Of a DNA stretch of 64,000 nt, positions 52,972 through 62,048 are shown one piece after another; the first letter of the stretch is position 1, and every line of letters begins with the position of its first letter. A model generated the notes under the pieces. That model was given only the letters and a program-made list of their open reading frames with translations. It ran no database searches and had not been told where the DNA came from. The stretch spans positions 1 through 64,000 of the forward strand of contig JBQTJI010000024.1 of assembly GCA_052387255.1 (NCBI GenBank). Direction: 5' to 3'. Origin of the DNA: JBBQXK01 sp052387255 (GTDB lineage: Bacteria; Pseudomonadota; Alphaproteobacteria; Rhodobacterales; Rhodobacteraceae). A program made the position numbers and the translations under genes.

Positions 52972-54495
52972 TCAGGCGGCCACGGATTCGCCCGAGGCGG
53001 CCATGATCGCTTCCTTGGTGACGGTGGCGTCGAACGCGGCTGACACGCGACCCTTGTGCATGACGATGATGCGGTGGGCGACCGACAGGCACTCGCCGAC
53101 TTCCGAGGTGGAATAGATCACCGCCAGGCCTTTCCTCGCACCCTCGGCCAGCAGGCGGAACACCTCGGCCTTGGCCCCGATGTCGATGCCTCGGCTGGGT
53201 TCGTCCAGCATGATGACGCGCGGCTCCGTCGCCAGGATCTTGCCGATCACCACCTTCTGCTGGTTGCCGCCCGAAAGCGACCCGATGGGGGCCCCCCCGC
53301 CCGAGGTCTTGACGGTGACTTCGCGGATGGTGTGGTCGATCAGGCTCTGTTCGGCCTTCATGCTGGTGAACAGCCCCCGCGTGAACGACGCGATCGAGGC
53401 CAGCGACAGGTTCTGACCCACGGTCATCGTCTGCACCAGGCCATCGCGCTGCCGGTCCTCGGGCACGAGGGCCAGCCCCCGCGCGATGCGCTCGGCGATG
53501 GACAGGTGCGACACCTCGCGCCCTTCCAGCACCACCTCGCCGCTGCTGGCCCGCAGGCGACCGGCGACGGTTTCCAGAAGTTCGGTCCGCCCCGCCCCCA
53601 TCAGCCCGTAGATGCAGACGATCTCGCCCGCCCGCACGTCCAGCGACACCCGGTCGACCACGTTGTAGGCGCCGCCACGGGGATCGGGCACCGTCAGGTT
53701 CCGCACCGAAAGGGCCACCGGGCCATAGGGATAGCCGGTCGGCGGCGACCCCAGGTCATAGTTTTCGCCCACCATGTTGCGGACGATCCAGTTCAGGTCG
53801 ATCTCGGCGCGCGGTGCCCAGGCCGTCATCGTGCCGTCGCGCAGCACCACGGCGTGGTTGGTGATCTGCAACGCCTCTTCCAGGTGGTGCGAGATGTAGA
53901 CGATGCTGACGCCCCTCGCCGTCAGGTCGCGGATCACCTTGAACAGCACCTCGACCTCGGTCGCGCTCAGCGCCGACGTCGGTTCGTCCATGATGAGGAT
54001 GCGGCTGTCCACCGACAGGGCACGCGCGATCTCGACGATCTGCTGCTGGCCAAGGCGAAGTTCCTCGACCGGGGTCGCAGGGTCGATGTCCTCTTCCAGC
54101 TCCGTCATCAGGCGGCGGCACTGGCGTTCCTCTTCCGCGAAATCGACGCCCATCGGCCCGCTGATCTCGCGCCCCATGAAGATGTTGTCGCGCACGCTCA
54201 GGTTGGGGGCCAAGCTCAGTTCCTGGTGGATGATCGAGATGCCCCGGTCGCGCGCCTCGGTCGCGTTCGCGAACACAACGGGCGCGCCGTCCAGGATGAT
54301 CGCGCCTGAACTTGGCCGGATCACCCCCGACAGGATCTTCATCAGCGTGGACTTGCCCGCCCCGTTTTCACCGAACAGTGTCGTGACCTGGCCTCGGTGG
54401 ATGTCGAAGTTCACACCCTTGAGCGCATGGACGCTGCCATAGGATTTCGCGACATTCCGCGCCGCCAGGACGACCTCGCCCACCGTTCCGGTCAT
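52972..54495 (-). CDS. Sugar/polyol ABC transporter tandem ATPase (RbsA-like)
   Basis: A 507-residue tandem ATPase. First half: Walker A GENGAGKST, LRLGQQQIVEIARAL and Walker B ILIMDEPTSAL. Second half: degenerate Walker A GLMGAGRTE, signature LSGGNQQKVVIGK and VIMLDEPSRGID. This is the normal RbsA layout, in contrast with the PEBP fusion at 10817-12979. The start overlaps the DUF2291 stop (ATGA). Confidence 0.9.
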   Translation of the reverse strand: MTGTVGEVVLAARNVAKSYGSVHALKGVNFDIHRGQVTTLFGENGAGKSTLMKILSGVIRPSSGAIILDGAPVVFANATEARDRGISIIHQELSLAPNLSVRDNIFMGREISGPMGVDFAEEERQCRRLMTELEEDIDPATPVEELRLGQQQIVEIARALSVDSRILIMDEPTSALSATEVEVLFKVIRDLTARGVSIVYISHHLEEALQITNHAVVLRDGTMTAWAPRAEIDLNWIVRNMVGENYDLGSPPTGYPYGPVALSVRNLTVPDPRGGAYNVVDRVSLDVRAGEIVCIYGLMGAGRTELLETVAGRLRASSGEVVLEGREVSHLSIAERIARGLALVPEDRQRDGLVQTMTVGQNLSLASIASFTRGLFTSMKAEQSLIDHTIREVTVKTSGGGAPIGSLSGGNQQKVVIGKILATEPRVIMLDEPSRGIDIGAKAEVFRLLAEGARKGLAVIYSTSEVGECLSVAHRIIVMHKGRVSAAFDATVTKEAIMAASGESVAA

Positions 54496-55220
54496 TTCAC
54501 GGTCACCTGCACCGGGGTGATCATCCAGTTCTTCGGATTGACCAGCCGGAACGCGCCCACCACCTCGACCGTCTTGCCCGTCAGGTTCGCCGTGTCGATG
54601 CCGTCCAGCACAGCCGCCTTCATCGCCCGGTTCAGACCCGCGCCTGCGTCCTGATATTCGATCTGGTTCTTGAACGCCCCGAATGCGATGTCCCCCGGCG
54701 CATCGCGCAGGTCGGTGCCGTTGATCGCAGGGCCGGTCTGAAGGCGAACCCGGATGTCGGGCGGCATGCCGTCGACCGACAGCGCATGGATGCCCGACTT
54801 GCCCTCGCCCACGACACCCGTTGCCCTGACCATCATGATCGACCCGGTCGAGGCAGGGGTGCCGTACTGCTTGCCCGCTGCGACCTTGTCGGCCAGCACG
54901 GCCGGGGCCAGCACCAGCGCATCGACGGCCTTTTCCAGGATCACGACCCGCACGCGCGGAAACTCTGCCGCGCCCCAGGCATCAGGTGAAAACGCCTGCT
55001 GGCGCACATCCAGATCCGACCCGATGGCCACCACCTTGGTGTCCGCCGCGATGGCGGCAAGCAGCGCGACCGCCACGCCGACGGTGATCAGCAGACCCCT
55101 GCGCGATGACGGCGGGGCCTTCGGGGCCGGAGGAAGGGCGGCCGAAGCGGTCATGACGGCACTTGCCGCCGCGAAAAGACGGCGCAGCAGTGCCCTGGAC
55201 GATGGCGCATGGGTGCGCAC
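54492..55220 (-). CDS. DUF2291 family protein associated with a polyol ABC transporter
   Basis: A 242-residue protein with a single N-terminal membrane anchor (LLITVGVAVALLAAIA, about residues 43-60) and a periplasmic domain containing TPASTGSIMMVRATGVVG and IRVRLQTGPAINGTDLRDA. DUF2291 proteins occur with erythritol- and sugar-type RbsABC genes in alphaproteobacteria. GTG 55220 with GGGGGGAAG upstream is used; ATG 55154 is an alternative without a clear ribosome site. First gene of the minus operon; probably an accessory subunit of the transporter. Confidence 0.75.
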   Translation of the reverse strand: MRTHAPSSRALLRRLFAAASAVMTASAALPPAPKAPPSSRRGLLITVGVAVALLAAIAADTKVVAIGSDLDVRQQAFSPDAWGAAEFPRVRVVILEKAVDALVLAPAVLADKVAAGKQYGTPASTGSIMMVRATGVVGEGKSGIHALSVDGMPPDIRVRLQTGPAINGTDLRDAPGDIAFGAFKNQIEYQDAGAGLNRAMKAAVLDGIDTANLTGKTVEVVGAFRLVNPKNWMITPVQVTVK

Positions 55221-55791
55221 GGCATGGCGACTTCCCCCCTCGTTGTTGCACCGCCAAAGCCGCGCTCTCCACTGCGCTCGCCCAGACGTCCCCCTCGACC
55301 TGCTTTCATGGTATATCTATGATATCTAATGCGTCAAGAGAGAGATGTTTCGGCGGTATCATGGGCTTAGGCGGCTTGGGGTCGCCGATGGCGATTCTCG
55401 CGCTGGGATAGGTCAGGGTGGCCATTGGGTGATTCCCTGGCGCTACACCAAAACCGCTGCAACCGCAGCACTGCAGCCGCAGAAATCATTGATAAACATC
55501 AAAAACAGCAGCGAGAGTCCCGCCGCCCGCCGCCTCGGGAGGACGAAGGCGTGGGGCAGAAGCTATCGAGACAAAGAGGGCAACCACGACGACGCTGGCC
55601 ACGGAGTTCGCACCACCATGGCAAGTCTAGCTGAAGGATTTTGTCGAGTCTGCAAGAAAATGCGTTACTAATGTGATTTATGTGGTATTAACCTCTCGCG
55701 ATAGGATCGGCGACCTCGGGACAGGAACCGGGTTAGACTGACCGCAGCATGCGGGGGGAAACCATGATGCACGGCGTTGTGCAGAGCGGCC
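55221..55791. promoter_or_regulatory. Divergent promoter region between the polyol ABC operon and the erythritol operon
   Basis: This 571-base region is the longest low-GC stretch of the window. At 55313-55325 ATATC-TAT-GATAT is an inverted repeat in the segment GGTATATCTATGATATCTAA, close to the transporter start. A-rich runs lie around 55485-55515 and 55665-55700 (GTGATTTATGTGGTATTAAC). It should hold both operon promoters and sites for EryD and/or the DeoR protein. Apart from a 13-codon ORF at its right end I see no gene. Confidence 0.55.
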
Positions 55792-55805
55792 ATGCCGGGC
55801 GCTGA
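55764..55805 (+). other. Possible 13-codon leader ORF overlapping the eryA start
   Basis: ATG 55764 follows a strong ribosome site (GGGGGGAAACC) and opens a 13-codon frame ending at TGA 55803-55805. The stop lies 11 bases inside eryA, whose own ATG at 55792 has no good ribosome site. Ribosomes ending the leader could re-initiate on eryA, giving translational coupling. The peptide has no attenuator-like codon run. Confidence 0.35.
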
Positions 55806-57360
55806 CATCCTGATCGGCATCGACGCGGGCACCTCGGTCATCAAGGCCGTGGCCTTTGACCTGTCGGGCCGACAGCTTGGTGCATCGGCCGTCCCGAACC
55901 GCTATGTCACAGGCGCGGGCGGGGCTGTCACGCAGCCGCTTGCGCAAACCTGGGCCGACTGCGCGACGGCCCTGCGCGGGCTGGCCGACCACGTCCCGCA
56001 CCTTGCCGCCCGCACCGCTGCCTTGGCAGTCACGGCGCAGGGTGACGGCACCTGGCTGGTGGGCAGGGGCAATGCGCCCGCGGGCGATGCCTGGCTGTGG
56101 CTCGATGCCCGCGCCGCGCCCACGGTCGCGCGGCTGTCTGCCCTGCCGTCGGACCGGACGCGATTCGCGGCGACCGGCACCGGCCTCAACACCTGCCAGC
56201 AGGGCAGCCACCTGGCGCACATGGACCACCACCACCCCGACCTTCTGGACGGGGCCGAAGCCGCCCTGCATTGCAAGGACTGGCTTTACCTCAACCTGAC
56301 CGGCATCCGCGCGACCGACCCGTCCGAGGCAAGCTTTACCTTCGGCAACTTCCGCACCCGTGCCTATGACGCCACCGTCATCGATGCCCTGGGCCTGACG
56401 CACCGCAGGTCCCTGCTGCCCGATATCCTGGACGGCACCCAGGTGACCCATCCTCTGTCGCCCGAAGCGGCGGCGCAGGTCGGCCTGCGCGCCGGAACCC
56501 CGGTCAGTCTGGGCTATGTCGACATGGTGATGACCGCCCTGGGCGCGGGCGTGGTGGGCAACGGGCCCGACATCGCCTGTTCCACCGTCGGGTCCACCGG
56601 CGTCCACATGCGCGCGGTGGCGGCCGAGGCCGTTCCCTTGAACCCCGACCGCACCGGCTATGTCATCTGCCTGCCGATCCCCGGCATGGTGACGCAGGTG
56701 CAGACCAACATGGCAGCGACGCTGAACATCGACTGGGCGCTGTCGCTGGCCGCCGACGTGCTGCGCGACTTCGGGCAAGTCGTGCCCCAGCGTGATCTTG
56801 TCGCGCGGATCGAGGGCTGGTTGGCCGCCTCGGTGCCTGGCCAGATCGCCTATCTGCCCTACATCTCGCAGGCGGGGGAACGCGGCCCCTTCGTCAACGC
56901 CGACGCGCGGGCCAGTCTTACCGGCCTGTCGCTGCACCACCGCTATGCCGATGTGCTGCGCGCGGTGGTCGAGGGGCTGGGCCATGCGATGCGCGACTGC
57001 TACGCTACGATGGGGCCATTGCCGGGCGAGTTGCGCCTGACAGGCGGTGCCGCCCGGTCGCGCGCCCTGCGCGGCATCCTGGGCGCGTCCATCGCCGCCC
57101 CTGTTCGCGTGTCGGCGCGTGACGAGGCGGGGGCGGCGGGGGCCGCCATGATGGCGGCGGTTGCCATCGGGGCCTATCCCGACATGCACGCCTGCATCGC
57201 CGAATGGGTCACGCCGCTGCTCGGGCCGCCGGAGCCGCCCGACCCAAGGCTGGTTGATGCCTATGCCCGCATCTTTCCCGCCTTCACTGCCACCCGCCAC
57301 GGCCTTGGACCCGCCTGGGCGGCGCTGGCCTCTGCCCGAACGACTGGAGACCCTGCATGA
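55792..57360 (+). CDS. eryA: Erythritol kinase (FGGY family)
   Basis: A 522-residue FGGY kinase that phosphorylates erythritol, forming D-erythritol 1-phosphate. N-terminal GIDAGTSVIKAVAFDLSGRQ, WLWLDARAAPTVARL, the long specific stretch CQQGSHLAHMDHHHPDLL, catalytic Asp in GYVDMVMTALGAG and ATP motif LTGGAARSRALRGILG. The gene order eryA-eryB-eryC-eryD-tpi-rpi is diagnostic for the Brucella/rhizobial erythritol locus. The stop overlaps eryB by ATGA. Confidence 0.88.
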   Translation: MPGADILIGIDAGTSVIKAVAFDLSGRQLGASAVPNRYVTGAGGAVTQPLAQTWADCATALRGLADHVPHLAARTAALAVTAQGDGTWLVGRGNAPAGDAWLWLDARAAPTVARLSALPSDRTRFAATGTGLNTCQQGSHLAHMDHHHPDLLDGAEAALHCKDWLYLNLTGIRATDPSEASFTFGNFRTRAYDATVIDALGLTHRRSLLPDILDGTQVTHPLSPEAAAQVGLRAGTPVSLGYVDMVMTALGAGVVGNGPDIACSTVGSTGVHMRAVAAEAVPLNPDRTGYVICLPIPGMVTQVQTNMAATLNIDWALSLAADVLRDFGQVVPQRDLVARIEGWLAASVPGQIAYLPYISQAGERGPFVNADARASLTGLSLHHRYADVLRAVVEGLGHAMRDCYATMGPLPGELRLTGGAARSRALRGILGASIAAPVRVSARDEAGAAGAAMMAAVAIGAYPDMHACIAEWVTPLLGPPEPPDPRLVDAYARIFPAFTATRHGLGPAWAALASARTTGDPA

Positions 57361-58871
57361 CCGACGAACCCGGCCTCACCGACCTGTTCGTCATCGGCGG
57401 CGGCATCAACGGGGCCGGGGTCGCCCGCGATGCCGCAGGACGGGGCCTGTCGGTGATCCTGTGCGAAAAGGACGACCTGGCCGAGGGCACCTCGTCGCGC
57501 TCGGGCAAGCTGGTCCATGGCGGGCTGCGGTATCTGGAGTACTATGAGTTCCGCCTGGTGCGCGAGGCGCTGATCGAGCGTGAGGTGCTGTTGAACGCGG
57601 CCCCCCACATCATCTGGCCCATGCGGTTCGTGCTGCCGCACAGCCCGCAGGACCGCCCCGCCTGGCTGGTGCGTCTGGGGCTGTTCCTGTACGACCACCT
57701 GGGCGGGCGGAAAAAGCTGCCCGGCACCCGCACCCTGGACCTGCGCCGCGACCCCGAAGGCATTCCCCTGCTGGACCAGTACACGCGCGGGTTCGAGTAT
57801 TCCGACTGCTGGGTCGATGACGCGCGCCTTGTGGTCCTGAACGCGCTTAGCGCCGCCGAAAAGGGCGCAAAGGTCCTCACCCGGTGCCCCGCCGTCACGG
57901 CGCGGCGCGAAAACGGTGCCTGGACGATCACCACGCGCGACATCCGCACCGGCGAAACCCGCACGCACCGCGCCCGCTGCCTGGTAAACTGCGCCGGTCC
58001 CTGGGTGTCCGATGTGATCGGGCGCGTCGCGGGGTCGAACTCGACCCGCAACGTGCGGCTGGTCAAGGGCAGCCACATCATCGTGCCGAAATGGTGGGCA
58101 GGGGCGCATGCCTATCTGGTGCAGAACCACGACAAGCGGGTGATTTTCATCAACCCCTACGAAGGCGACAAGGCCCTGATCGGCACCACCGATGTCGCCT
58201 GGGAGGGGCGAGCCGAGGATGTGACGGCAAGTGAGGCGGAGATCGACTATCTGCTGGCCGCCGTGAACCGCTACTTCAAGGAAAAGCTGCGGCGCAGCGA
58301 CGTGTCGCACAGCTTTTCGGGCGTCCGTCCCCTGTTCGACGACGGCAAGGGCAACCCGTCCGCCGTCACCCGCGACTATGTGTTCGACCTGGACGAAACC
58401 GGCGGTGCGCCTTTGCTGAACGTCTTTGGCGGCAAGATCACGACCTTCCGCGAACTGGCGGAACGGGGGATGCACCGGCTGAAGCACATCTTTCCCAACA
58501 TGGGGCCGGACTGGACCCATGGCGCGCCCTTGCCCGGCGGCGAGATACCGGGTGCCGACTTTGAGACCTTCGCCAACGCCCTGCGCGACAGCTACCCCTG
58601 GATGCCCCGCGCACTGGTGCAGCACTACGCGCGGCTCTACGGCGCGCGCACGCGGGATGTCATCGGCACCGCCACCTCGCTGGCGGGTCTGGGTCGCCAC
58701 TTCGGCGCAACCCTGTACGAGGCCGAGGCGCGCTATCTGGTTGCCCGCGAATGGGCGCAGACGCCCGAGGATATCCTGTGGCGGCGCACCAAGCACCGCC
58801 TGCACCTGACACCGCAGGAACAGGCGGCCTTCGCCGACTGGTTCGGCACCCAGCTTTCACAGGCCGCCTGA
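57357..58871 (+). CDS. eryB: Erythritol-phosphate dehydrogenase (GlpD-like flavoenzyme)
   Basis: A 504-residue FAD enzyme. FAD motif VIGGGINGAGVARDAAG (residues 11-27), SGKLVHGGLRYLEYYEFRLV, LVKGSHIIVPKWW and TFRELAERGMHRL match the GlpD/EryB family. It oxidises D-erythritol 1-phosphate to D-erythrulose 1-phosphate, donating electrons to the membrane quinone pool. Overlap with eryA and a 1-base gap to eryC show tight coupling. Confidence 0.88.
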   Translation: MTDEPGLTDLFVIGGGINGAGVARDAAGRGLSVILCEKDDLAEGTSSRSGKLVHGGLRYLEYYEFRLVREALIEREVLLNAAPHIIWPMRFVLPHSPQDRPAWLVRLGLFLYDHLGGRKKLPGTRTLDLRRDPEGIPLLDQYTRGFEYSDCWVDDARLVVLNALSAAEKGAKVLTRCPAVTARRENGAWTITTRDIRTGETRTHRARCLVNCAGPWVSDVIGRVAGSNSTRNVRLVKGSHIIVPKWWAGAHAYLVQNHDKRVIFINPYEGDKALIGTTDVAWEGRAEDVTASEAEIDYLLAAVNRYFKEKLRRSDVSHSFSGVRPLFDDGKGNPSAVTRDYVFDLDETGGAPLLNVFGGKITTFRELAERGMHRLKHIFPNMGPDWTHGAPLPGGEIPGADFETFANALRDSYPWMPRALVQHYARLYGARTRDVIGTATSLAGLGRHFGATLYEAEARYLVAREWAQTPEDILWRRTKHRLHLTPQEQAAFADWFGTQLSQAA

Positions 58872-58872
58872 C

Positions 58873-59811
58873 ATGCCGCTGACCCTTTCCCTGAACACCA
58901 ACCCGCTTGTGAATCGATTTGCCGATCCGGATGACCTGATCGACACCGTCGCGCGCGACCTGCGCATCCGCGACCTGCAACTGACCCACGAGTTCATCAA
59001 CCCGTCCTGGCCCGCCCCGGTGATCCGCCGCCTGACCAGGGCGATGACGCAGGCCCTGCGGCGCACCGGCGTCCGCGTCACCAGCGGCATGACCGGCCCC
59101 TACGGTCGCCTCAACCACTTCGGCCATCCCGACCGGGACGTGCGGCGGTACTACGTCGACTGGTTCAAGACATTCGCCGACATCATCGCCGACCTGGGCG
59201 GCACCTCGGTCGGCACGCAGTTTGCCATCTTCACCTACCGTGACTATGACGACCCGGCCCGGCGCGAAACCCTGATCCAGACCGCCATCGACTGCTGGGC
59301 CGAGGTGGCGGAACACGCCCGCGCCTCCGGGCTGTCCTATGTCTTCTGGGAACCGATGAGCATCGCGCGCGAGTTTGGCGACACCATTGCCGGTTGCATG
59401 GCCTTGCAGGACCGCCTGACCGCCGCGAACATGGCCGTGCCGATGTGGATGATGGCCGACATCGACCATGGCGACGTGACCAGCCCCAACCCCGACGACT
59501 ATGACCCCTACGCCTGGGCGCGGGCGGTGCCGCGTGTCAGCCCCATCATCCACATCAAGCAAAGCCAGATGGACAAGGGCGGCCACCGCCCCTTTACCGC
59601 CGCCTTCAACGTCAGGGGGCGCGTACAGCCCGAACCCCTGCTGGCCGCCCTTGCCGCCGGGGGTGCTGCGAACAACGAAATCTGTCTCGAACTCAGCTTC
59701 AAGGAACGCGAGCCGAACGACCGCGAGGTCATTCCCCAGATCGCCGAAAGCATCGCCTTCTGGGCCCCCCACATCGACACGGGTGCCGCGCACCTGACCC
59801 CACCGCCATGA
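58873..59811 (+). CDS. eryC: EryC sugar-phosphate epimerase (xylose-isomerase-like TIM barrel)
   Basis: A 312-residue TIM-barrel protein of the AP-endonuclease-2/xylose-isomerase-like superfamily. LSLNTNPLVNRFADPDDLID opens the chain; YVFWEPMSIAREFGDTI, WMMADIDHGD and IIHIKQSQMDKGGHRPFT carry the metal-binding Glu, Asp and His residues. In Brucella this step epimerises D-erythrulose 1-phosphate to L-erythrulose 1-phosphate. Overlaps eryD by ATGA. Confidence 0.88.
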   Translation: MPLTLSLNTNPLVNRFADPDDLIDTVARDLRIRDLQLTHEFINPSWPAPVIRRLTRAMTQALRRTGVRVTSGMTGPYGRLNHFGHPDRDVRRYYVDWFKTFADIIADLGGTSVGTQFAIFTYRDYDDPARRETLIQTAIDCWAEVAEHARASGLSYVFWEPMSIAREFGDTIAGCMALQDRLTAANMAVPMWMMADIDHGDVTSPNPDDYDPYAWARAVPRVSPIIHIKQSQMDKGGHRPFTAAFNVRGRVQPEPLLAALAAGGAANNEICLELSFKEREPNDREVIPQIAESIAFWAPHIDTGAAHLTPPP

Positions 59812-60755
59812 CCCAGGACGACGACAGCATGGCGCTGCGCGCCGCCTGGCTGCACTTTGTCGGCGGGCTGACCCAGGCCGCCGTGGCGAAGCGCCTCGGC
59901 CTGCCCCAGCCCAAGACCCACCGCCTGATCGCCCGTGCGGTTGATGCCGGCGCGGTCAAGGTGACCATCGACGGCGACATCATCGCTTGTGTCGAACTCG
60001 AGGCCCGGCTCTGCGCCCGCTTCGCCCTGGACCAGGCCGAGGTGGCCCCCGACCTGGGCGAAATCGGCCTGCCCCTGCGTGCGCTGGGCCAGGCAGGGGC
60101 CTCTTTCCTGCGGCGCGAGATCGAGAGCGCCGATCAGGACATCATCGGCCTCAGCCATGGCCGCACGTTGCAGGCCGCCGTCCAGCACCTGCCCCGCATC
60201 GACGGGGGTCAGGTCCGGTTCGTCTCGCTTCTGGGCGGCCTGACCCGGAACTACGCCGCCAACCCCCACGACGTGATGCACCGTCTGGCCGAAAAGACCG
60301 GGGCGCAGGCCTATGTCCTGCCGGTGCCGTTCCTCACGAACTCGGCTGCCGACCGGAAGGTCATCCTGGCCCAGCCCGGTGTCGCGGAAATCTTCGGCAT
60401 GTCGAACCGGGCGGGCCTCAAGATCGCAGGCATCGGCACGGTGGACGCCAATGCGCAGCTTGTCACTTCGGGCATGATCGAGGAGCGCGAGGTTGCGCAG
60501 ATCAACGCCGTCGGTGGCGTGGGCGAGATGCTGGGCCATTTCTTCGACGCGCGGGGCCATGTCCTTGACCTCGCGCTGAACGCCCGCACTGTCGCCGTGC
60601 GGCTGGACGACCGCCGTTCGGGCCGCATCGTCGCCATCGCCGGGGGGCAGGCCAAGCAGGCCGCCATCAAGGCCGTGCTGGAAAGCGGGCGGCTGTCGGG
60701 CCTGATCACCGACGAGGCGACAGCCCAGGCGCTGCTGTCGGATGCAAAGGAGTGA
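59808..60755 (+). CDS. eryD: EryD erythritol-operon regulator (SorC/sugar-binding family)
   Basis: A 315-residue regulator with N-terminal HTH (GGLTQAAVAKRLGLPQPKTHRLI, residues about 19-41) and a SorC-type effector domain (LSHGRTLQAAVQHLP, SLLGGLTRNYA, GVGEMLGHFFDARG). In Brucella EryD represses the ery operon and erythritol relieves it. Here it is within the operon, so it would be autoregulated and would act at the divergent promoter near 55.3-55.8 kb. Confidence 0.88.
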   Translation: MTQDDDSMALRAAWLHFVGGLTQAAVAKRLGLPQPKTHRLIARAVDAGAVKVTIDGDIIACVELEARLCARFALDQAEVAPDLGEIGLPLRALGQAGASFLRREIESADQDIIGLSHGRTLQAAVQHLPRIDGGQVRFVSLLGGLTRNYAANPHDVMHRLAEKTGAQAYVLPVPFLTNSAADRKVILAQPGVAEIFGMSNRAGLKIAGIGTVDANAQLVTSGMIEEREVAQINAVGGVGEMLGHFFDARGHVLDLALNARTVAVRLDDRRSGRIVAIAGGQAKQAAIKAVLESGRLSGLITDEATAQALLSDAKE

Positions 60756-60757
60756 CC

Positions 60758-61510
60758 ATGCCCCACTGGATCGGCACAAGCTGGAAGATGAACAAGCGCC
60801 TGCCCGAGGGCCGGGCCTTTGCCGAGGGGCTGCTGCGCGCGACGGACGACCCCCGCATCCAGCGTTTCGTCATCCCCCCCTTCACCCTGGTGCGCGAGGT
60901 CAAGGCGATGCTGGCGCAGACCACGGTGAGGGTCGGCGCGCAGACCATGCACTGGGCCGATGACGGGGCCTGGACGGGCGAGATCAGCGCGCCGATGCTG
61001 GTGGACTGCGGGCTGGACCTGGTCGAACTGGGCCATTCCGAACGCCGCGAACACTTCGGCGAGACGGACGCGACCGTCGGTCTCAAGGTCGAGGCCGCCG
61101 TGCGGCACGGCCTAACGCCCCTGATCTGCATCGGCGAGACACTGGCCGAATGGCAGGCCGGCCGGGCGGCAGAGGTGCTGGAAACCCAGGTGCGGGGGGC
61201 ACTGTCGACACTGACCGGCCCACAGCGCGATGCCCACGTCTTGCTGGCCTATGAACCCGTCTGGGCCATCGGCGCGAACGGCATTCCGGCCACGTCGGAC
61301 TATGCCGACGCGCGTCAGGCCGAGATCATCGCCGTGGCACAGGACGTGCTTGGCCGCCGCATCCCCTGCCTCTATGGCGGGTCGGTCAACCCCGGCAACT
61401 GTGCCGAACTCATCACCTGCCCGCACATCGACGGGCTGTTCATCGGGCGCTCGGCCTGGACTGTCGAAGGCTATCTCGACATCCTGGCCCGCTGCGCCGC
61501 CAAGCTGTGA
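60758..61510 (+). CDS. eryH: Triosephosphate-isomerase-like L-erythrulose-1-phosphate isomerase
   Basis: A 250-residue TIM-family enzyme also named TpiB. Catalytic Lys10 (TSWKMNKRLP), His in LGHSERREHFG and Glu in LAYEPVWAIGANG are present, as is the phosphate loop YGGSVNPGN. The usual NWK is changed to SWK (Asn to Ser), as expected for the erythritol-linked branch rather than glycolytic Tpi. It converts L-erythrulose 1-phosphate to D-erythrulose 4-phosphate. ATG 60758 follows AAAGGAG. Confidence 0.85.
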   Translation: MPHWIGTSWKMNKRLPEGRAFAEGLLRATDDPRIQRFVIPPFTLVREVKAMLAQTTVRVGAQTMHWADDGAWTGEISAPMLVDCGLDLVELGHSERREHFGETDATVGLKVEAAVRHGLTPLICIGETLAEWQAGRAAEVLETQVRGALSTLTGPQRDAHVLLAYEPVWAIGANGIPATSDYADARQAEIIAVAQDVLGRRIPCLYGGSVNPGNCAELITCPHIDGLFIGRSAWTVEGYLDILARCAAKL

Positions 61511-61521
61511 GGGAACCCACC

Positions 61522-61983
61522 ATGAAACTGGCAATTGCAGGCGACAGCGCGGGCGAAGGACTGGCCCGCGTCCTGGCCGACCACCTGAAAGGGAAACACG
61601 AGGTGGCCGAGGTCAGCCGCACCGGCGATGCGCTGGACCCCTTCTATGCCAACCTGTCCGACCGGGTGGCGAACGAGGTCCTTCAGGGCAAGTACGACCG
61701 CGCGATTCTGGTGTGCGGCACCGGCATCGGCGTCTGCATCGCGGCGAACAAGGTTCCGGGCATCCGCGCCGCGCTGACGCATGACACCTATTCCGCCGAA
61801 CGCGCTGCGCTGTCGAACAACGCGCAGATCATCACCATGGGCGCGCGGGTGATCGGCACCGAACTGGCCAAGGCCATCGCCGGTGCCTGGCTGGCCGAAA
61901 CCATGAACTTCGACCCCGCAGGCAAATCCGCTGGCAACGTCAAAGCGATCGACGACGTGGATGCCAGGTACACGCGGACCTGA
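61522..61983 (+). CDS. eryI: RpiB-like D-erythrulose-4-phosphate isomerase
   Basis: A 153-residue RpiB/LacAB-family isomerase. AIAGDSAGEGLARVLADHL (usually D-H), catalytic Cys in LVCGTGIGVCIAANKVPGIR, and the base/arginine region HDTYSAERAALSNNAQI. In erythritol operons it forms D-erythrose 4-phosphate, which enters the pentose-phosphate pathway. It is 11 bases after the Tpi-like gene and ends the ery operon proper. Confidence 0.87.
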   Translation: MKLAIAGDSAGEGLARVLADHLKGKHEVAEVSRTGDALDPFYANLSDRVANEVLQGKYDRAILVCGTGIGVCIAANKVPGIRAALTHDTYSAERAALSNNAQIITMGARVIGTELAKAIAGAWLAETMNFDPAGKSAGNVKAIDDVDARYTRT

Positions 61984-62048
61984 CCCACGGTTGTCGGCGA
62001 ACCCGGCCCCCGCTAGGCTTTGCGGGAACGAGCAGGGGGGGCAGCGGC

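Noticed and set aside
53056..54309. A 417-codon plus-strand frame opposite the polyol ATPase gene
   Set aside because: Antisense to a clear RbsA-type gene; His/Asp/Arg-rich composition of a shadow frame.
55345..55671. A 108-codon plus-strand frame in the erythritol divergent promoter
   Set aside because: No ribosome site, no recognisable domain, and it covers the AT-rich promoter region; probably chance.
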